From positions 1 through 64,000 of the forward strand of contig NZ_JOFL01000010.1 in the NCBI RefSeq assembly GCF_000719265.1: a stretch of 64,000 nucleotides of DNA. The letters run 5' to 3'. Each line of letters begins with the position of its first letter. The first letter of the stretch is position 1. The DNA is from Streptomyces roseoverticillatus. GTDB lineage: Bacteria; Actinomycetota; Actinomycetes; Streptomycetales; Streptomycetaceae. The notes beneath the pieces are model-generated. The model made no database searches. It was not told the DNA's origin and saw only the letters and a program-made list of their open reading frames with translations. The position numbers were made by a program, and so were the translations under genes. Of this stretch, positions 19,597 through 28,853 are shown piece by piece.

Positions 19597-20628
19597 GTGC
19601 GCCGCAGAGCGAGTCTCGTCCTTCTCGCGGTGGCCGTGTTCCTCGCGGCCCTCGCCCCGCTGCTGCGCTGGTACGCCTACCCCCGCCTCGCCAAGGTCCC
19701 GGCGGACACGTACCGGACCGCCGTCCTGGAGGCGAAGGACGCGACGCTCGTCGACTACGCGCGGATGGAGCCGCGAACCGTCCCCAAAGTGACCCTCGTC
19801 CAGACCCTCAAGGGCAACGTCGAAGAGGCCCGCAAGGTCAGGCGCGAGACCGGGCGCGACGTCGTCGTCTGGGACACCCTCACCCACATGACCGGGCCCG
19901 ACGGGGCGATGATCTCCCGGATCCCCGAGCGGTACGTGTTCGACGCCCACGGCCAGCAGCCCGTGCACGCGGGCGGGGAACACGTCGACGGCACGCCCGT
20001 ACGGCGCGACGGCATCGAGTACAAGTGGCCGTTCCTCGTCGAGAAGCGCGACTACCGCTACTTCGACATGCAGACCCGCGCCTCCGCGCCCATCCACTAC
20101 CGCGGCACCCGATCCTTCCGGGGACTCGACGTCTACTACTTCGAGCAGACCGTCCCCTGGACCCGGGTGCCCTTCCCCAAGACGCTGCCCCTCGGAGTCA
20201 CGCCCGAGACCCTCCGCCAACTGGGCCTGGAGCGGTGGTACACGACCCGGCGCATGTTCTGGGTCGACCCCGTCACCGGCGCCCCCGTCAACGGCGAGGA
20301 GATCCACCGCGAGGAACTGCGCTGGACCGACCGGCCCGAGAAACAGCCGGTCACCGCCTTCGCCGGGCACGTGAAGATGCGCGCCGACTACGTCGACTCC
20401 ACCGTCGCCCTCGTGACCTCCCAGCGGCGGCTCGTCCTCCTGCTGACCTCGTGGCTGCCCTGGGGGAGCGCGGGGCTGGGCGGCGCGCTGGCCGCCCTCG
20501 CCCTGTTCCTGGAAGCCCGGGCCCGCCCTCGTCGTGCATTTACCGGACAAAAGGCACACGATGGAGGGAAAACCGAGCGGCAGGCCCCGGGGAAGAGGGC
20601 CGCGCGGAGCAGAGGAGGCTCGCCGTGA
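19597..20628 (+). CDS. DUF3068 family membrane protein
   Basis: The 343-residue protein starts at GTG 19597. It has an N-terminal membrane segment (residues 5-25), a large extracytoplasmic region (about 26-275) with conserved-looking motifs (RYVFDAHGQQPVHAGGEHVDG, YKWPFLVEKRDYRYFD, RRMFWVDPVTGAPVNGEE), a second membrane segment (about 280-305) and a basic cytoplasmic tail. This is the DUF3068 (PorA-like) layout of actinobacteria; some relatives form cell-wall channels in mycolate-containing genera, but Streptomyces lack mycolates, so the role here is open. The stop overlaps the next start by 4 bp. Confidence 0.88.
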   Translation: MRRRASLVLLAVAVFLAALAPLLRWYAYPRLAKVPADTYRTAVLEAKDATLVDYARMEPRTVPKVTLVQTLKGNVEEARKVRRETGRDVVVWDTLTHMTGPDGAMISRIPERYVFDAHGQQPVHAGGEHVDGTPVRRDGIEYKWPFLVEKRDYRYFDMQTRASAPIHYRGTRSFRGLDVYYFEQTVPWTRVPFPKTLPLGVTPETLRQLGLERWYTTRRMFWVDPVTGAPVNGEEIHREELRWTDRPEKQPVTAFAGHVKMRADYVDSTVALVTSQRRLVLLLTSWLPWGSAGLGGALAALALFLEARARPRRAFTGQKAHDGGKTERQAPGKRAARSRGGSP

Positions 20629-20831
20629 AGGAGAAGACCACGAAGGAGAAGACGGACGACGGATCCACCACGTCCCGGCCCAGGCAGCTGTACACCGGGG
20701 GCGAACGGCCGATCGACCCCGAGGACCTGGTCATGGTCTCGGGCCGGGACGTGACACCGGAACGCGTGGAGCGCGCGAAGCGGCTCATCGAGGAGAAGGG
20801 CCCGGCGGCGGTGGAGCGGTACCTCCCCTGA
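20625..20831 (+). CDS. Small charged cytoplasmic protein, function unknown
   Basis: GTG 20625 overlaps the DUF3068 stop (GTGA), with AGAGGAGG upstream, and gives 68 residues: a Lys/Thr/Glu-rich start, then YTGGERPIDPEDLVMVSGRDVTPERVERA and a helical C-terminus ending AAVERYLP. The end looks like a small helical motif that could bind a partner. I do not recognise a named family. Translational coupling to the DUF3068 gene suggests they act together. Confidence 0.65.
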   Translation: MKEKTTKEKTDDGSTTSRPRQLYTGGERPIDPEDLVMVSGRDVTPERVERAKRLIEEKGPAAVERYLP

Positions 20832-20864
20832 GGGCCGCCGCCCCGTCCGGGGCGCAGTGGTGAC

Positions 20865-20928
20865 CCGCCGTCGCGGCGGAAGGAAAGGTGCGCGGGAACG
20901 GGAACACCTCTTCCGCCGCGACGACGGG
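20865..20928 (+). terminator. Long imperfect hairpin after the DUF3068 cluster
   Basis: The arms at 20865-20890 and 20905-20928 share the core CGTCGCGGCGGAAG and its complement, pairing over more than 20 bases with few mismatches. It lies 34 bp after the last stop of the cluster and may terminate it. Confidence 0.6.
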
Positions 20929-21028
20929 CCGCCGCGGGTGCCCTGCCGAGTGGGTTCGCTGCGGCCGGCCCGGCCCGGCTCTGCCGGGCACCGGGCGTGA
21001 TCCGGCACCGCCGATCAGGCGGTGTCGG

Positions 21029-21099
21029 GTTGCTCGCCGCCGCGGCGGGATGGGATCGGCGCGGCCGAATGAATTCCCGCCGCCGCGGCGGCGAGCAAC
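21029..21099. repeat. Inverted repeat, about 22-bp arms
   Basis: The left arm (21029-21050) and right arm (21075-21099) are complementary apart from one extra CGG in the right arm; the 24-bp loop is rich in restriction-like palindromes. Weaker pairing extends outward on both sides (GGCACCGCCG near 21004 and CGGCGGTGCC near 21114). Confidence 0.75.
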
Positions 21100-21154
21100 C
21101 ACGTACCTGCTGTCCGGCGGTGCCGAGCCGGGCGTGCCCGGGGGCGGTGCCGGA

Positions 21155-21350
21155 GCGCCGGGATTTCGGCCGTGCTGGATTACGCGCGCCCCAGGGCGTC
21201 GCCGCGCCGGGATTTCGGCTGTGCTGGATTACGCGCGCCCCAGGGCGTCGCCGCGCCGGGATTTCGGCTGTGCTGGATTACGCGCGCCCCAGGGCGTCGC
21301 CGCGCCGGAACTTCGGCCGTGCCGGACCACGCGTACCCCGGGGCGCCCCG
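21155..21350. repeat. Four tandem copies of a 49-bp unit
   Basis: Units begin at 21155, 21204, 21253 and 21302, each with GCGCCGG. The first three are nearly identical (one C/T difference); the fourth has diverged. Each contains TTACGCGCGCCCCAGGGCG. There are no unique spacers, so it is not CRISPR. Confidence 0.9.
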
Positions 21351-21356
21351 CGCCCC

Positions 21357-23882
21357 TCAGTGGCCGCCGCTCGCCCGGCGGGTCGGGGGCGCCGAGGCCG
21401 GGTCCTCCGGCCAGGGGTGGCGGGGATAGCGGCCCCGCAGTTCCGCCCGCACCGCGCGGTAGCCGTCGCGCCAGAACGACGCCAGGTCCGCCGTGACCGC
21501 CGCGGGCCGCCCCGCGGGGGACAGCAGGTGGACCAGCACGGGGACCCGCCCGCCCGCGAGCCGCGGCGTCTCCTGCCAGCCGAACAGCTCCTGCAGCTTC
21601 ACGGCCAGCACCGGCTGCCCACCGCCGTAGTCCACCCGGATCCGCGAGCCGCTCGGCACCTGGATCCGCTCCGGAGCCAGCTCCTCCAGCCGCGCAGCGT
21701 CCCCGGACGCCCACGGCAGGAGCCGTTCCAGCATCCGGCCGCCGTCCAGCCGCTCCAGGTCGGCCCGCCGCCGCGCCCGCTCCAGCTCCAGGCCGAGCCA
21801 GTCGTCCAGCCGCGCCAGCAACGCGGCGTCCGAGACGTCCGGCCACGGCTCGCCCAGCTCCCGGTGCAGGAAGGCCAGCCGCTCCCGCAGCCCGGCCCCG
21901 TCGGCCGTCCAGCGCAGCAGCCCGAGCCCCTCCCGCCGCAGCCCGTCCTCCAGCGCGGCCCGTACGAGCCCGGGGCCGGGCTCCGGCAGCGGGCGGGAGG
22001 CCAGCTCGACCGCACCGAGCCGTTCGACCCGCCGCGCCACCACGTCCCGGCGCTCCTCGGACCAGCCGACCTCCTCGCCCTCCGCGTGCAGCGCGCCCGC
22101 GGCCGCCCGCGCCGTGTCCTCGTCGATCACCGCGCCGAGCAGCACCCGCGCCGAGGCCGCCGTGACCGGCCGGTCGGCGACGGCCACCGCGAGCCAGGGC
22201 GCGCTCCGCAGCCGCGACCCGTCCCCGAGCTGCGCCCCCGTACCGGACACCATGAGGTAGGCGCCCTCGCCGCGCAGCCGGGCCACCCGCTCCGGGTAGG
22301 CGAGCGCGGTCACCAGCCCCGCCACGGCGTCGTCCGGCAGCTCACCACCGGAACCGGGCGCCGCGCCGGACCCCGGCAGCGCACCCTCCAGCCGTCGCGC
22401 CTCCGTACGCCACCGCGCGCCGTACGCGTCCCCGCCGCGCCGTGCCGTGCGCCAGGCCGCAGCCAGGTCGTCCCCGTACTCCCGCGGTGGTTCCTCGCTC
22501 AGCAGGGCGACCACTTCCGCCGCACGGCGCGCACCGGCCTCGGCAGCCCCGTCCAGGAGGGCGCGCGCGAGCCGCGGATGCACCCCCAGGCGCGCCATGC
22601 GCCGGCCCCGGTCCGTGACCCGGCCGCCGGCCGACACGGCGCCCGTGGCGGCCAGCACCTCACGGGCCGCGGCCATCGCACCGGCCGGCGGCGGGTCGAG
22701 CAGGGCCAGCCCGGACGCACCGGGGTCGCCCCAGCACGCGGCCTGCAGCGCGAAGGCCGTCAGATCGGCCACCAGGATCTCCGCCGCCGGGAACCCCGGC
22801 AGCCGCCCGTCGTCGGCCTCCGACCAGCAGCGGTACACCGCTCCGGGCGCCTCGCGCCCCGCCCGCCCGGCCCGCTGCCGGGCCGCCGCCCGCGAAGCCC
22901 GTACGGTCGTGAGCGCGCTCAGCCCGCGCGCGTGGTCGGTACGGGGCTCGCGGGCCAGACCCGCGTCCACCACGACCCGCACCCCGGGCACCGTCAGGCT
23001 CGACTCCGCCACGGACGTCGCCAGAACCACCCGCCGGACCCCGGACGAGCCGGCCAGCACCGCGTCCTGCACCGCGGCCGGGGCCCGCCCGTGCACCTGC
23101 AGCACCTCGGCGCCCAGCGCCTCCCGGTCACCCAGGCGGCCCGCCACGCGCGCGATCTCCCCGACACCCGGCAGGAAGCACAGCACGTCCCCCTCCCGCT
23201 CCCGCAGCGCCCGCCGCACCACCGCGGCGACGTGCTCCAGGAGGGCCGGGTCCACGCGCATCCCGTGCGGCGGCCGCACGGGCCGCTCCGGCGGCGCCCA
23301 CACGACCTCGACCGGGTGCGAGACGCTCTCGGCCGTCACCACGGGCGCGTCGCCCAGCAGCCGGGCCCAGCCCTCGGCGTCCGTCGTCGCGGACGCCGCC
23401 ACCAGCCGCAGCTCGGGCCGCAGGGCAGCCCGTACGTCCAGGAGGAAGGCGGCGGCGGTGTCCGCGTCGAGGTGCCGCTCGTGGCACTCGTCCAGCACGA
23501 CCGTGCCCACGCCCGCGAGCTCGGGATCGCGCTGCAGCCGCTGCAGCAGCACACCGGTCGTGACGACCTCGACCACGGTCCGCGGTCCCACCCGCCGCTC
23601 CCCGCGCACGGTGAAGCCCACCTGCTCGCCCACGCCCTCGCCGAGCAGCCACGCCATGCGGCGCGCCGCGGCCCGCGCGGCGATCCGGCGCGGCTCGGCG
23701 ACCACGACGCGCTGCCGCGGGCCATCCCCGGTCAGCCCGGCGAGGACCAGCGGCACCAGCGTGGTCTTGCCGGTGCCGGGCGGCGCGCACAGCACCGCCG
23801 CGCCGTGCGCGCCGAGCGCGCGGTCGAGGGCGGGAAGGGCGGAGCGGACGGGCAGCCGGTCGAGGGCGTCGCTGTGGATCAC
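21357..23882 (-). CDS. hrpB: ATP-dependent helicase HrpB
   Basis: The 841-residue DEAH-box helicase shows Walker A PPGTGKT (34-40), the AEPRRIAARAAA motif Ia, DECH (131-134), then TSVAESSLTVPGV and QRAGRAGRE helicase motifs. The C-terminal HrpB domain (LPVRV... equivalent RVPVLVHLLSPAGRPAAVTADLASFW) confirms HrpB rather than HrpA. The cellular RNA or DNA substrate is not well defined in the family. It ends against the tandem-repeat region and begins about 60 bp from the methyltransferase stop, so the two may be read together. Confidence 0.95.
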   Translation of the reverse strand: MIHSDALDRLPVRSALPALDRALGAHGAAVLCAPPGTGKTTLVPLVLAGLTGDGPRQRVVVAEPRRIAARAAARRMAWLLGEGVGEQVGFTVRGERRVGPRTVVEVVTTGVLLQRLQRDPELAGVGTVVLDECHERHLDADTAAAFLLDVRAALRPELRLVAASATTDAEGWARLLGDAPVVTAESVSHPVEVVWAPPERPVRPPHGMRVDPALLEHVAAVVRRALREREGDVLCFLPGVGEIARVAGRLGDREALGAEVLQVHGRAPAAVQDAVLAGSSGVRRVVLATSVAESSLTVPGVRVVVDAGLAREPRTDHARGLSALTTVRASRAAARQRAGRAGREAPGAVYRCWSEADDGRLPGFPAAEILVADLTAFALQAACWGDPGASGLALLDPPPAGAMAAAREVLAATGAVSAGGRVTDRGRRMARLGVHPRLARALLDGAAEAGARRAAEVVALLSEEPPREYGDDLAAAWRTARRGGDAYGARWRTEARRLEGALPGSGAAPGSGGELPDDAVAGLVTALAYPERVARLRGEGAYLMVSGTGAQLGDGSRLRSAPWLAVAVADRPVTAASARVLLGAVIDEDTARAAAGALHAEGEEVGWSEERRDVVARRVERLGAVELASRPLPEPGPGLVRAALEDGLRREGLGLLRWTADGAGLRERLAFLHRELGEPWPDVSDAALLARLDDWLGLELERARRRADLERLDGGRMLERLLPWASGDAARLEELAPERIQVPSGSRIRVDYGGGQPVLAVKLQELFGWQETPRLAGGRVPVLVHLLSPAGRPAAVTADLASFWRDGYRAVRAELRGRYPRHPWPEDPASAPPTRRASGGH

Positions 23883-23936
23883 ACGCCCAGTCTCACCCAG
23901 ACGGCGGGTGGGGCGTCATCCGCCGGTACGGCGGCG

Positions 23937-24740
23937 CTAGTCCCGGTCGCAGACGAAGATCGCCGTTCCCGGGATGAGGTTCCCCCGCAGCGGGGACCAG
24001 CCGCCCCACTCCTGCGTGTTCCAGGCGGGCCACTCGGGCTCGACGAGGTCGGTGAGCCGGAAGCCGGCCGCGACCACGTCCCGCACGCGGTCACCGAGCG
24101 TGCGGTGGTGCTCCACGTAGACGGCGCGGCCGTGCTCGTCCTGCTCCACATAAGGGGTGCGGTCGAAGTAGGAGGCCGCGACGGAGAGGCCCTCGGGGCC
24201 CGGCTCGTCGGGGAACGCCCAGCGTATGGGGTGGGTGACGGAGAAGACCCAGCGTCCGCCGGGCCGCAGCACGCGCCGCACCTCGCGCATCACGCGCACC
24301 GGGTCCGCGACGAAGGGCACGGCCCCGTAGGCGGAGCAGGCCAGGTCGAAGGAGCCGTCGGCGAAGGGCAGGGCGCCCGCGTCGGCCTCGACGAGGGGGA
24401 TGCCCCCGCCGATGCGCAGGGCGTGCTGGAGCTGGCGGTGGGAGAGGTCCAGGGCCACCGGGCGGGCGCCCTGCGCGGCGAGCCAGCGCGAGCACTGGGC
24501 GGCGCCGGCGCCGATCTCCAGGACGTCGAGCCCCTTCAGGCCGCTCGCCGGGCCCAGCAGGGCGGCGTCGGCTTCGTCGAGCCCCTCGGGGCCCCAGACG
24601 AAGCGGTCGTCGCCGAGGAAGGCGCCGTGCTCGGTCTGGTACTCGTCGGCGTTGCGGTCCCACCAGCCGCGGCTGGCCCGGCTGCTCTCGGTGTCGCCCG
24701 TGACGCGCCGGGTCGCTTCCGGTTCGTATTCGTGGATCAT
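23937..24740 (-). CDS. Class I SAM-dependent methyltransferase
   Basis: The protein has 267 residues from ATG 24740; the frame is open further upstream, but the start of recognisable sequence and a purine-rich region support this site. It has a Rossmann methyltransferase fold: motif I LEIGAGAAQCSRWLA, acidic motif II ALDLSHRQ, and DLACSAYGAVPFVADPVRVMREVRRVLRPGG, as in UbiE-like enzymes. The substrate cannot be told from sequence. It is divergent from rpsA. Confidence 0.88.
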   Translation of the reverse strand: MIHEYEPEATRRVTGDTESSRASRGWWDRNADEYQTEHGAFLGDDRFVWGPEGLDEADAALLGPASGLKGLDVLEIGAGAAQCSRWLAAQGARPVALDLSHRQLQHALRIGGGIPLVEADAGALPFADGSFDLACSAYGAVPFVADPVRVMREVRRVLRPGGRWVFSVTHPIRWAFPDEPGPEGLSVAASYFDRTPYVEQDEHGRAVYVEHHRTLGDRVRDVVAAGFRLTDLVEPEWPAWNTQEWGGWSPLRGNLIPGTAIFVCDRD

Positions 24741-24901
24741 CGGCGGTCGTGCCCCCGGCAGTAGTGTGGTGCGGCCCGCAAGGGGGCCCGAGCGGCGTGC
24801 GGCCGGGGAACGCGGCGGGCTACTGAGGGGCCCCACGGCCTCGCCAAACAGAAGTTGTGCCCGATATGACGGGATTCGTCCCGGGTGTGCGCCTTCGCGC
24901 A

Positions 24902-24930
24902 TTGACCGTGCCCGGCTGCCCCCGTATGCT
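24902..24930 (+). promoter_or_regulatory. Strong sigma-70 (HrdB-type) promoter for rpsA
   Basis: TTGACC (24902-24907) and TATGCT (24925-24930) are spaced by exactly 17 bp. Transcription would begin near 24937, giving a leader of about 200 nt. Confidence 0.8.
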
Positions 24931-24987
24931 ACAAGTTGCGCTGCGGGCCTGCGCGCCTCAGACGGAGCAGGCCGCGCTCGCACTTGT
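24931..24987 (+). promoter_or_regulatory. Large stem-loop at the 5' end of the rpsA leader
   Basis: The arms 24931-24951 and 24968-24987 pair over about 19 of 21 positions around a 16-base loop. Because it lies at the predicted transcript start it is a candidate binding site for S1 autoregulation, which is known in other bacteria but not shown here. Confidence 0.5.
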
Positions 24988-25137
24988 TGTATGTCCCCTC
25001 GGTTATGCGAGGCGCGTGCGGCGGTTTTCGGATCGCGGAACGTGCGTCTCCAAGGCTGTCCGGCTTCGGCGGTGCGATACGGGCTCTCGGCGTAGCAGTA
25101 CCTACGACTCAATGTCCGTACCGGAGCCCTTTCCCAC

Positions 25138-26640
25138 ATGACGAGCAGCACCGAGACCACCGCCACCACCCCGCAGGTTGCGGTCAACGACATCGGTAAC
25201 GAGGAAGCCTTCCTCGCCGCGATCGACGAGACGATCAAGTACTTCAACGACGGCGACATCGTCGACGGCGTCATCGTGAAGGTCGACCGGGACGAGGTCC
25301 TGCTCGACATCGGTTACAAGACCGAGGGTGTTATCCCCTCCCGCGAGCTCTCGATCAAGCACGACGTCGACCCGAACGAGGTCGTCAAGGTCGGCGACGA
25401 GATCGAGGCCCTGGTTCTCCAGAAGGAGGACAAGGAAGGCCGCCTGATCCTCTCGAAGAAGCGCGCCCAGTACGAGCGCGCCTGGGGCACCATCGAGAAG
25501 ATCAAGGAAGAGGACGGGATCGTCACCGGTACCGTCATCGAGGTCGTCAAGGGTGGTCTCATCCTCGACATCGGCCTCCGTGGCTTCCTCCCGGCCTCCC
25601 TGGTCGAGATGCGCCGCGTCCGCGACCTCCAGCCCTACGTGGGCAAGGAGCTCGAGGCCAAGATCATCGAGCTGGACAAGAACCGCAACAACGTGGTCCT
25701 GTCCCGCCGTGCCTGGCTGGAGCAGACCCAGAGCGAGGTCCGCCAGACCTTCCTCACCACCCTCCAGAAGGGTCAGGTGCGCTCCGGCGTCGTCTCCTCC
25801 ATCGTCAACTTCGGTGCCTTCGTGGACCTGGGCGGCGTCGACGGTCTCGTCCACGTCTCCGAGCTGTCCTGGAAGCACATCGACCACCCGTCCGAGGTTG
25901 TCGAGGTCGGCCAGGAGGTCACCGTCGAGGTTCTCGACGTCGACATGGACCGCGAGCGCGTGTCCCTGTCCCTCAAGGCCACCCAGGAAGACCCGTGGCA
26001 GCAGTTCGCCCGGACCCACCAGATCGGTCAGGTCGTCCCGGGTAAGGTCACCAAGCTCGTTCCGTTCGGTGCGTTCGTCCGCGTCGACGAGGGCATCGAG
26101 GGCCTGGTCCACATCTCCGAGCTGGCCGAGCGCCACGTGGAGATCCCGGAGCAGGTCGTCCAGGTCAACGACGAGATCTTCGTCAAGGTCATCGACATCG
26201 ACCTCGAGCGCCGCCGCATCAGCCTCTCGCTGAAGCAGGCCAACGAGTCCTTCGGTGCCGACCCGTCCGTGGTCGAGTTCGACCCGACCCTGTACGGCAT
26301 GGCCGCGTCCTACGACGACCAGGGCAACTACATCTACCCCGAGGGCTTCGACCCCGAGGCCAACGACTGGCTGCCGGGCTACGAGAAGCAGCGCGAGGAG
26401 TGGGAGCGCCAGTACGCCGAGGCGCAGCAGCGCTTCGAGCAGCACCAGGCGCAGGTCATCAAGTCCCGCGAGGCGGACGCCGAGGCTGCGGCCGAGGGTG
26501 CTCAGGCTGCCCCGCAGGCCGGTGGCGCCCAGGTCTCCGGCGGCTCGTACTCCTCGGAGTCGGCCGACAGCTCCGGCGCCCTGGCGTCGGACGAGGCGCT
26601 GGCCGCCCTCCGCGAGAAGCTCGCCGGCGGCCAGAGCTGA
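25138..26640 (+). CDS. rpsA: 30S ribosomal protein S1
   Basis: The 500-residue protein has four S1 OB-fold domains beginning near residues 37, 122, 208 and 293 (for example VRSGVVSSIVNFGAFVDLGGVDGLVHVSELSW), and a low-complexity Gln/Ala/Glu-rich C-terminal tail from about 415. Proteobacterial S1 has six domains; four is normal in actinobacteria. It helps the ribosome bind structured mRNA. Codon use is strongly optimised, as expected for a highly expressed gene. Confidence 0.97.
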   Translation: MTSSTETTATTPQVAVNDIGNEEAFLAAIDETIKYFNDGDIVDGVIVKVDRDEVLLDIGYKTEGVIPSRELSIKHDVDPNEVVKVGDEIEALVLQKEDKEGRLILSKKRAQYERAWGTIEKIKEEDGIVTGTVIEVVKGGLILDIGLRGFLPASLVEMRRVRDLQPYVGKELEAKIIELDKNRNNVVLSRRAWLEQTQSEVRQTFLTTLQKGQVRSGVVSSIVNFGAFVDLGGVDGLVHVSELSWKHIDHPSEVVEVGQEVTVEVLDVDMDRERVSLSLKATQEDPWQQFARTHQIGQVVPGKVTKLVPFGAFVRVDEGIEGLVHISELAERHVEIPEQVVQVNDEIFVKVIDIDLERRRISLSLKQANESFGADPSVVEFDPTLYGMAASYDDQGNYIYPEGFDPEANDWLPGYEKQREEWERQYAEAQQRFEQHQAQVIKSREADAEAAAEGAQAAPQAGGAQVSGGSYSSESADSSGALASDEALAALREKLAGGQS

Positions 26641-26672
26641 GGCTCTGCACCACGGCAGCTGACAGCTGACTG

Positions 26673-26708
26673 AGTAAGGCCCGTTCCCCTTGGGGAGCGG
26701 GCCTTACT
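26673..26708 (+). terminator. Hairpin terminator after rpsA
   Basis: A 17-bp stem (26673-26689 with 26692-26708), with one wobble pair, closes a tiny loop 33 bp after the rpsA stop. Confidence 0.85.
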
Positions 26709-26816
26709 CGTGCTGTCGTTCCGTCATGTGAGATGCGCGGCGCGATCCGGAAGCCGGGAATGGCCGGGCCCTCCAGGCGCGTTCCCCGGTACGGAACATG
26801 AGGAGGAGCGGTCACT

Positions 26817-27761
26817 GTGTTGGATCCGCAGGGTTTGTACGAATGGGAGCCCAAGGGGCTCGCCGTGGCCGACCTGGCCCTGGCCCAGGAGACGGCCGGC
26901 CTGGTCATGCTCTATCACTTCGACGGCTACATCGACGCGGGAGAGACCGGCGAGCTGATCGTCTCGCGGCTCCTGGACACCCTGCCGCACCAGGTCGTCG
27001 CCCGCTTCGACCACGACCGGCTCATCGACTACCGGGCCCGCCGGCCGCTGCTCACCTTCCAGCGGGACCGCTGGAGCGCCTACGAGACCCCGGCGATCGA
27101 GCTGCGCATCGTCCAGGACGCTACGGGCGCGCCCTTCCTGCTGCTGTCCGGCCCCGAGCCGGACGTGGAGTGGGAGAGGTTCGCCGCCGCCGTGGGGCAG
27201 CTGGTCGAGCGGCTCGACGTCCGGCTGGCCGTCAACTTCCACGGCATCCCCATGGGCGTCCCCCACACCCGCCCCGTCGGCATCACCCCGCACGGCAACC
27301 GCACCGACCTGATGCCCGGTCACCGCAGCTTCTTCGACGAGGCGCAGGTGCCCGGCAGCGCCGAGGCCCTCGTCGAGTACCGCCTGGCGGAGGCCGGCCA
27401 CGCCGTCCTGGGCGTCGCCGCCCACGTCCCGCACTACGTCGCCCGCTCGCCGTACCCGGACGCCGCCCTCACCGCGCTCGAAGCGGTCACGGCCGCCACC
27501 GGCCTGGTGCTGCCCAACGCCGCGCACGCCCTGCGGTCCGATGCGCTGCGCACCCAGGAGGAGATCGAGCGGCAGATCGCCGAGGGCGACGACGAGCTCG
27601 TGACCCTCGTCCGCGGCCTCGAGCACCAGTACGACGCGGTGTCCGGCGCGGAGACCCGCGGCAACCTCGTCGCCGAGCCCGTCGAACTGCCCTCCGCCGA
27701 CGAACTGGGCGCGGAGTTCGAGCGCTTCCTCGCCGACAGGGAGGGCGACAGCGGTCACTGA
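26817..27761 (+). CDS. PAC2 (proteasome-assembly-chaperone-like) family protein
   Basis: The 314-residue protein starts at GTG 26817, with GAGGAG upstream. It shows the PAC2 pattern: a core of strands and helices with [22 protein letters not shown] near the N-terminus, [21 protein letters not shown] in the middle and [17 protein letters not shown]. Actinobacteria have proteasomes, but these bacterial PAC2 proteins have not been shown to assemble them. Function is inferred from fold only. Confidence 0.88.
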   Translation: MLDPQGLYEWEPKGLAVADLALAQETAGLVMLYHFDGYIDAGETGELIVSRLLDTLPHQVVARFDHDRLIDYRARRPLLTFQRDRWSAYETPAIELRIVQDATGAPFLLLSGPEPDVEWERFAAAVGQLVERLDVRLAVNFHGIPMGVPHTRPVGITPHGNRTDLMPGHRSFFDEAQVPGSAEALVEYRLAEAGHAVLGVAAHVPHYVARSPYPDAALTALEAVTAATGLVLPNAAHALRSDALRTQEEIERQIAEGDDELVTLVRGLEHQYDAVSGAETRGNLVAEPVELPSADELGAEFERFLADREGDSGH

Positions 27762-27786
27762 CCGCCCGCCCTATACCGTGGGGCCC

Positions 27787-28392
27787 ATGCTGAGAGTGGG
27801 CCTCACGGGCGGAATCGGAGCCGGCAAGAGCGAGGTGTCGCGGCTGCTCGCGTCGTACGGCGCGGTGATCGTGGACTCCGACCGGATCGCGCGCGAAGTG
27901 GTCGGGCCGGGCACGCCCGGACTGGCCGCGGTCGTCGCCGAGTTCGGTGACGCGGTCCTCACCCCCGACGGCGCGCTCGACCGCCCCAAGCTGGGCGCGA
28001 TCGTCTTTGCCGCCCCCGATCGCCTCGCCGCCCTCAACGCCGTCGTGCACCCTCTGGTCCGGGCCCGCTCCGCCGAACTGGAAGCCGCCGCGGCCCCGGA
28101 CGCCGTCGTCGTCCACGACGTCCCCCTCCTCGCCGAGAACGGCCTGGCCCCGCTCTACGACCTGGTCATCGTCGTCGACGCCGGCACGGACACCCGCCTG
28201 GACCGCCTGGTCCGCCTCCGCGGCATGACCCCCGAAGAGGCCCGCGCCCGCATGACGGCCCAGGCCACCCGCGAGGCCCGCCTCGCCGTCGCCGACATCG
28301 TCATCGACAACGACGGCCCCCTGGAGGCCCTGGAGCCCCAGGTGTCGAAGGTCTGGCAGCAACTGCGCGAACGCAGCGCGGGTGACCGTTAG
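27787..28392 (+). CDS. coaE: Dephospho-CoA kinase
   Basis: The protein has 201 residues from ATG 27787; a GTG three codons upstream is less likely, since family proteins begin just before the P-loop. It phosphorylates the ribose 3'-OH of dephospho-CoA, the last step of coenzyme A synthesis. The P-loop is GGIGAGKS (8-15), followed by [10 protein letters not shown] with the conserved acidic pair, and HDVPLLAE. Its length is standard; some actinobacterial relatives carry a C-terminal extension that is absent here. Confidence 0.96.
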   Translation: MLRVGLTGGIGAGKSEVSRLLASYGAVIVDSDRIAREVVGPGTPGLAAVVAEFGDAVLTPDGALDRPKLGAIVFAAPDRLAALNAVVHPLVRARSAELEAAAAPDAVVVHDVPLLAENGLAPLYDLVIVVDAGTDTRLDRLVRLRGMTPEEARARMTAQATREARLAVADIVIDNDGPLEALEPQVSKVWQQLRERSAGDR

Positions 28393-28403
28393 GACCTGAT
28401 CAC

Positions 28404-28853
28404 GTGATCGACTACGACGATGACGGCATTCCTGCCGTCCGGGTGGGAGATCCCGGACCGCGACCGGTGGACCTCCTCCTCTCCAGACCGGCGCGATCGT
28501 TCGGCGACGATGACCCGATATTCGACTTCCTCGTGACGGCGAGGGGGCAAGGGGTGAGCGTCGAGGTCTCGGTGCGGACCCTGGGCGGCGACGGCCTCGA
28601 TGCCTTTCTGTCCTCGCTGGCCGAGGACTTCCGCGGCTGGACAGGGGCACGCACCTGGCGCTCCCTCGAAGGCGACCTGAGTCTCTCGGCGGAACACGGC
28701 CCCGGCGGCTACGTCCGCCTGACGTGGGGGATCCACGACCGGCCCCCGTCCGAGGAGTGGCACTTCGAGACCGCCACCGTGCACGCGCCCGGCGAGGAAA
28801 TGCGGAACCTCGCCGCCGAGATCCGTACGTTCGTCTTGAGTGCGTTCCAGTAG
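28404..28853 (+). CDS. Small protein resembling DUF6228
   Basis: The 149-residue soluble protein has strand-rich content and conserved-looking Trp residues (FRGWTGARTWRSLEGDLSLSAEHGPGGYVRLTWGIHD). This pattern recalls DUF6228, a family of actinobacterial proteins of unknown role that often occurs beside toxin or secretion genes. It lies 11 bp after coaE and could be read through from it. It opens the accessory part of the window. Confidence 0.65.
   Translation: MIDYDDDGIPAVRVGDPGPRPVDLLLSRPARSFGDDDPIFDFLVTARGQGVSVEVSVRTLGGDGLDAFLSSLAEDFRGWTGARTWRSLEGDLSLSAEHGPGGYVRLTWGIHDRPPSEEWHFETATVHAPGEEMRNLAAEIRTFVLSAFQ

Larger units (their letters stand above)
20832..21356. other. 525-bp non-coding region with large inverted repeats and tandem repeats
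   Basis: No credible gene is seen. The stretch contains a long hairpin (20865-20928), a second long inverted repeat (21029-21099), and four 49-bp tandem repeats (21155-21350) that end at the hrpB stop. It separates the DUF3068 cluster from the convergent hrpB gene. Confidence 0.75.
24741..25137. other. 397-bp region between methyltransferase and rpsA; holds the rpsA promoter and leader
   Basis: No gene is seen. Two thirds of it is the rpsA promoter and a long 5' leader. The left part should contain the methyltransferase promoter, which I cannot place. Confidence 0.6.

Noticed and set aside
21155..21350. CRISPR array
   Set aside because: The 49-bp units are contiguous with no unique spacers, and there are no cas genes.
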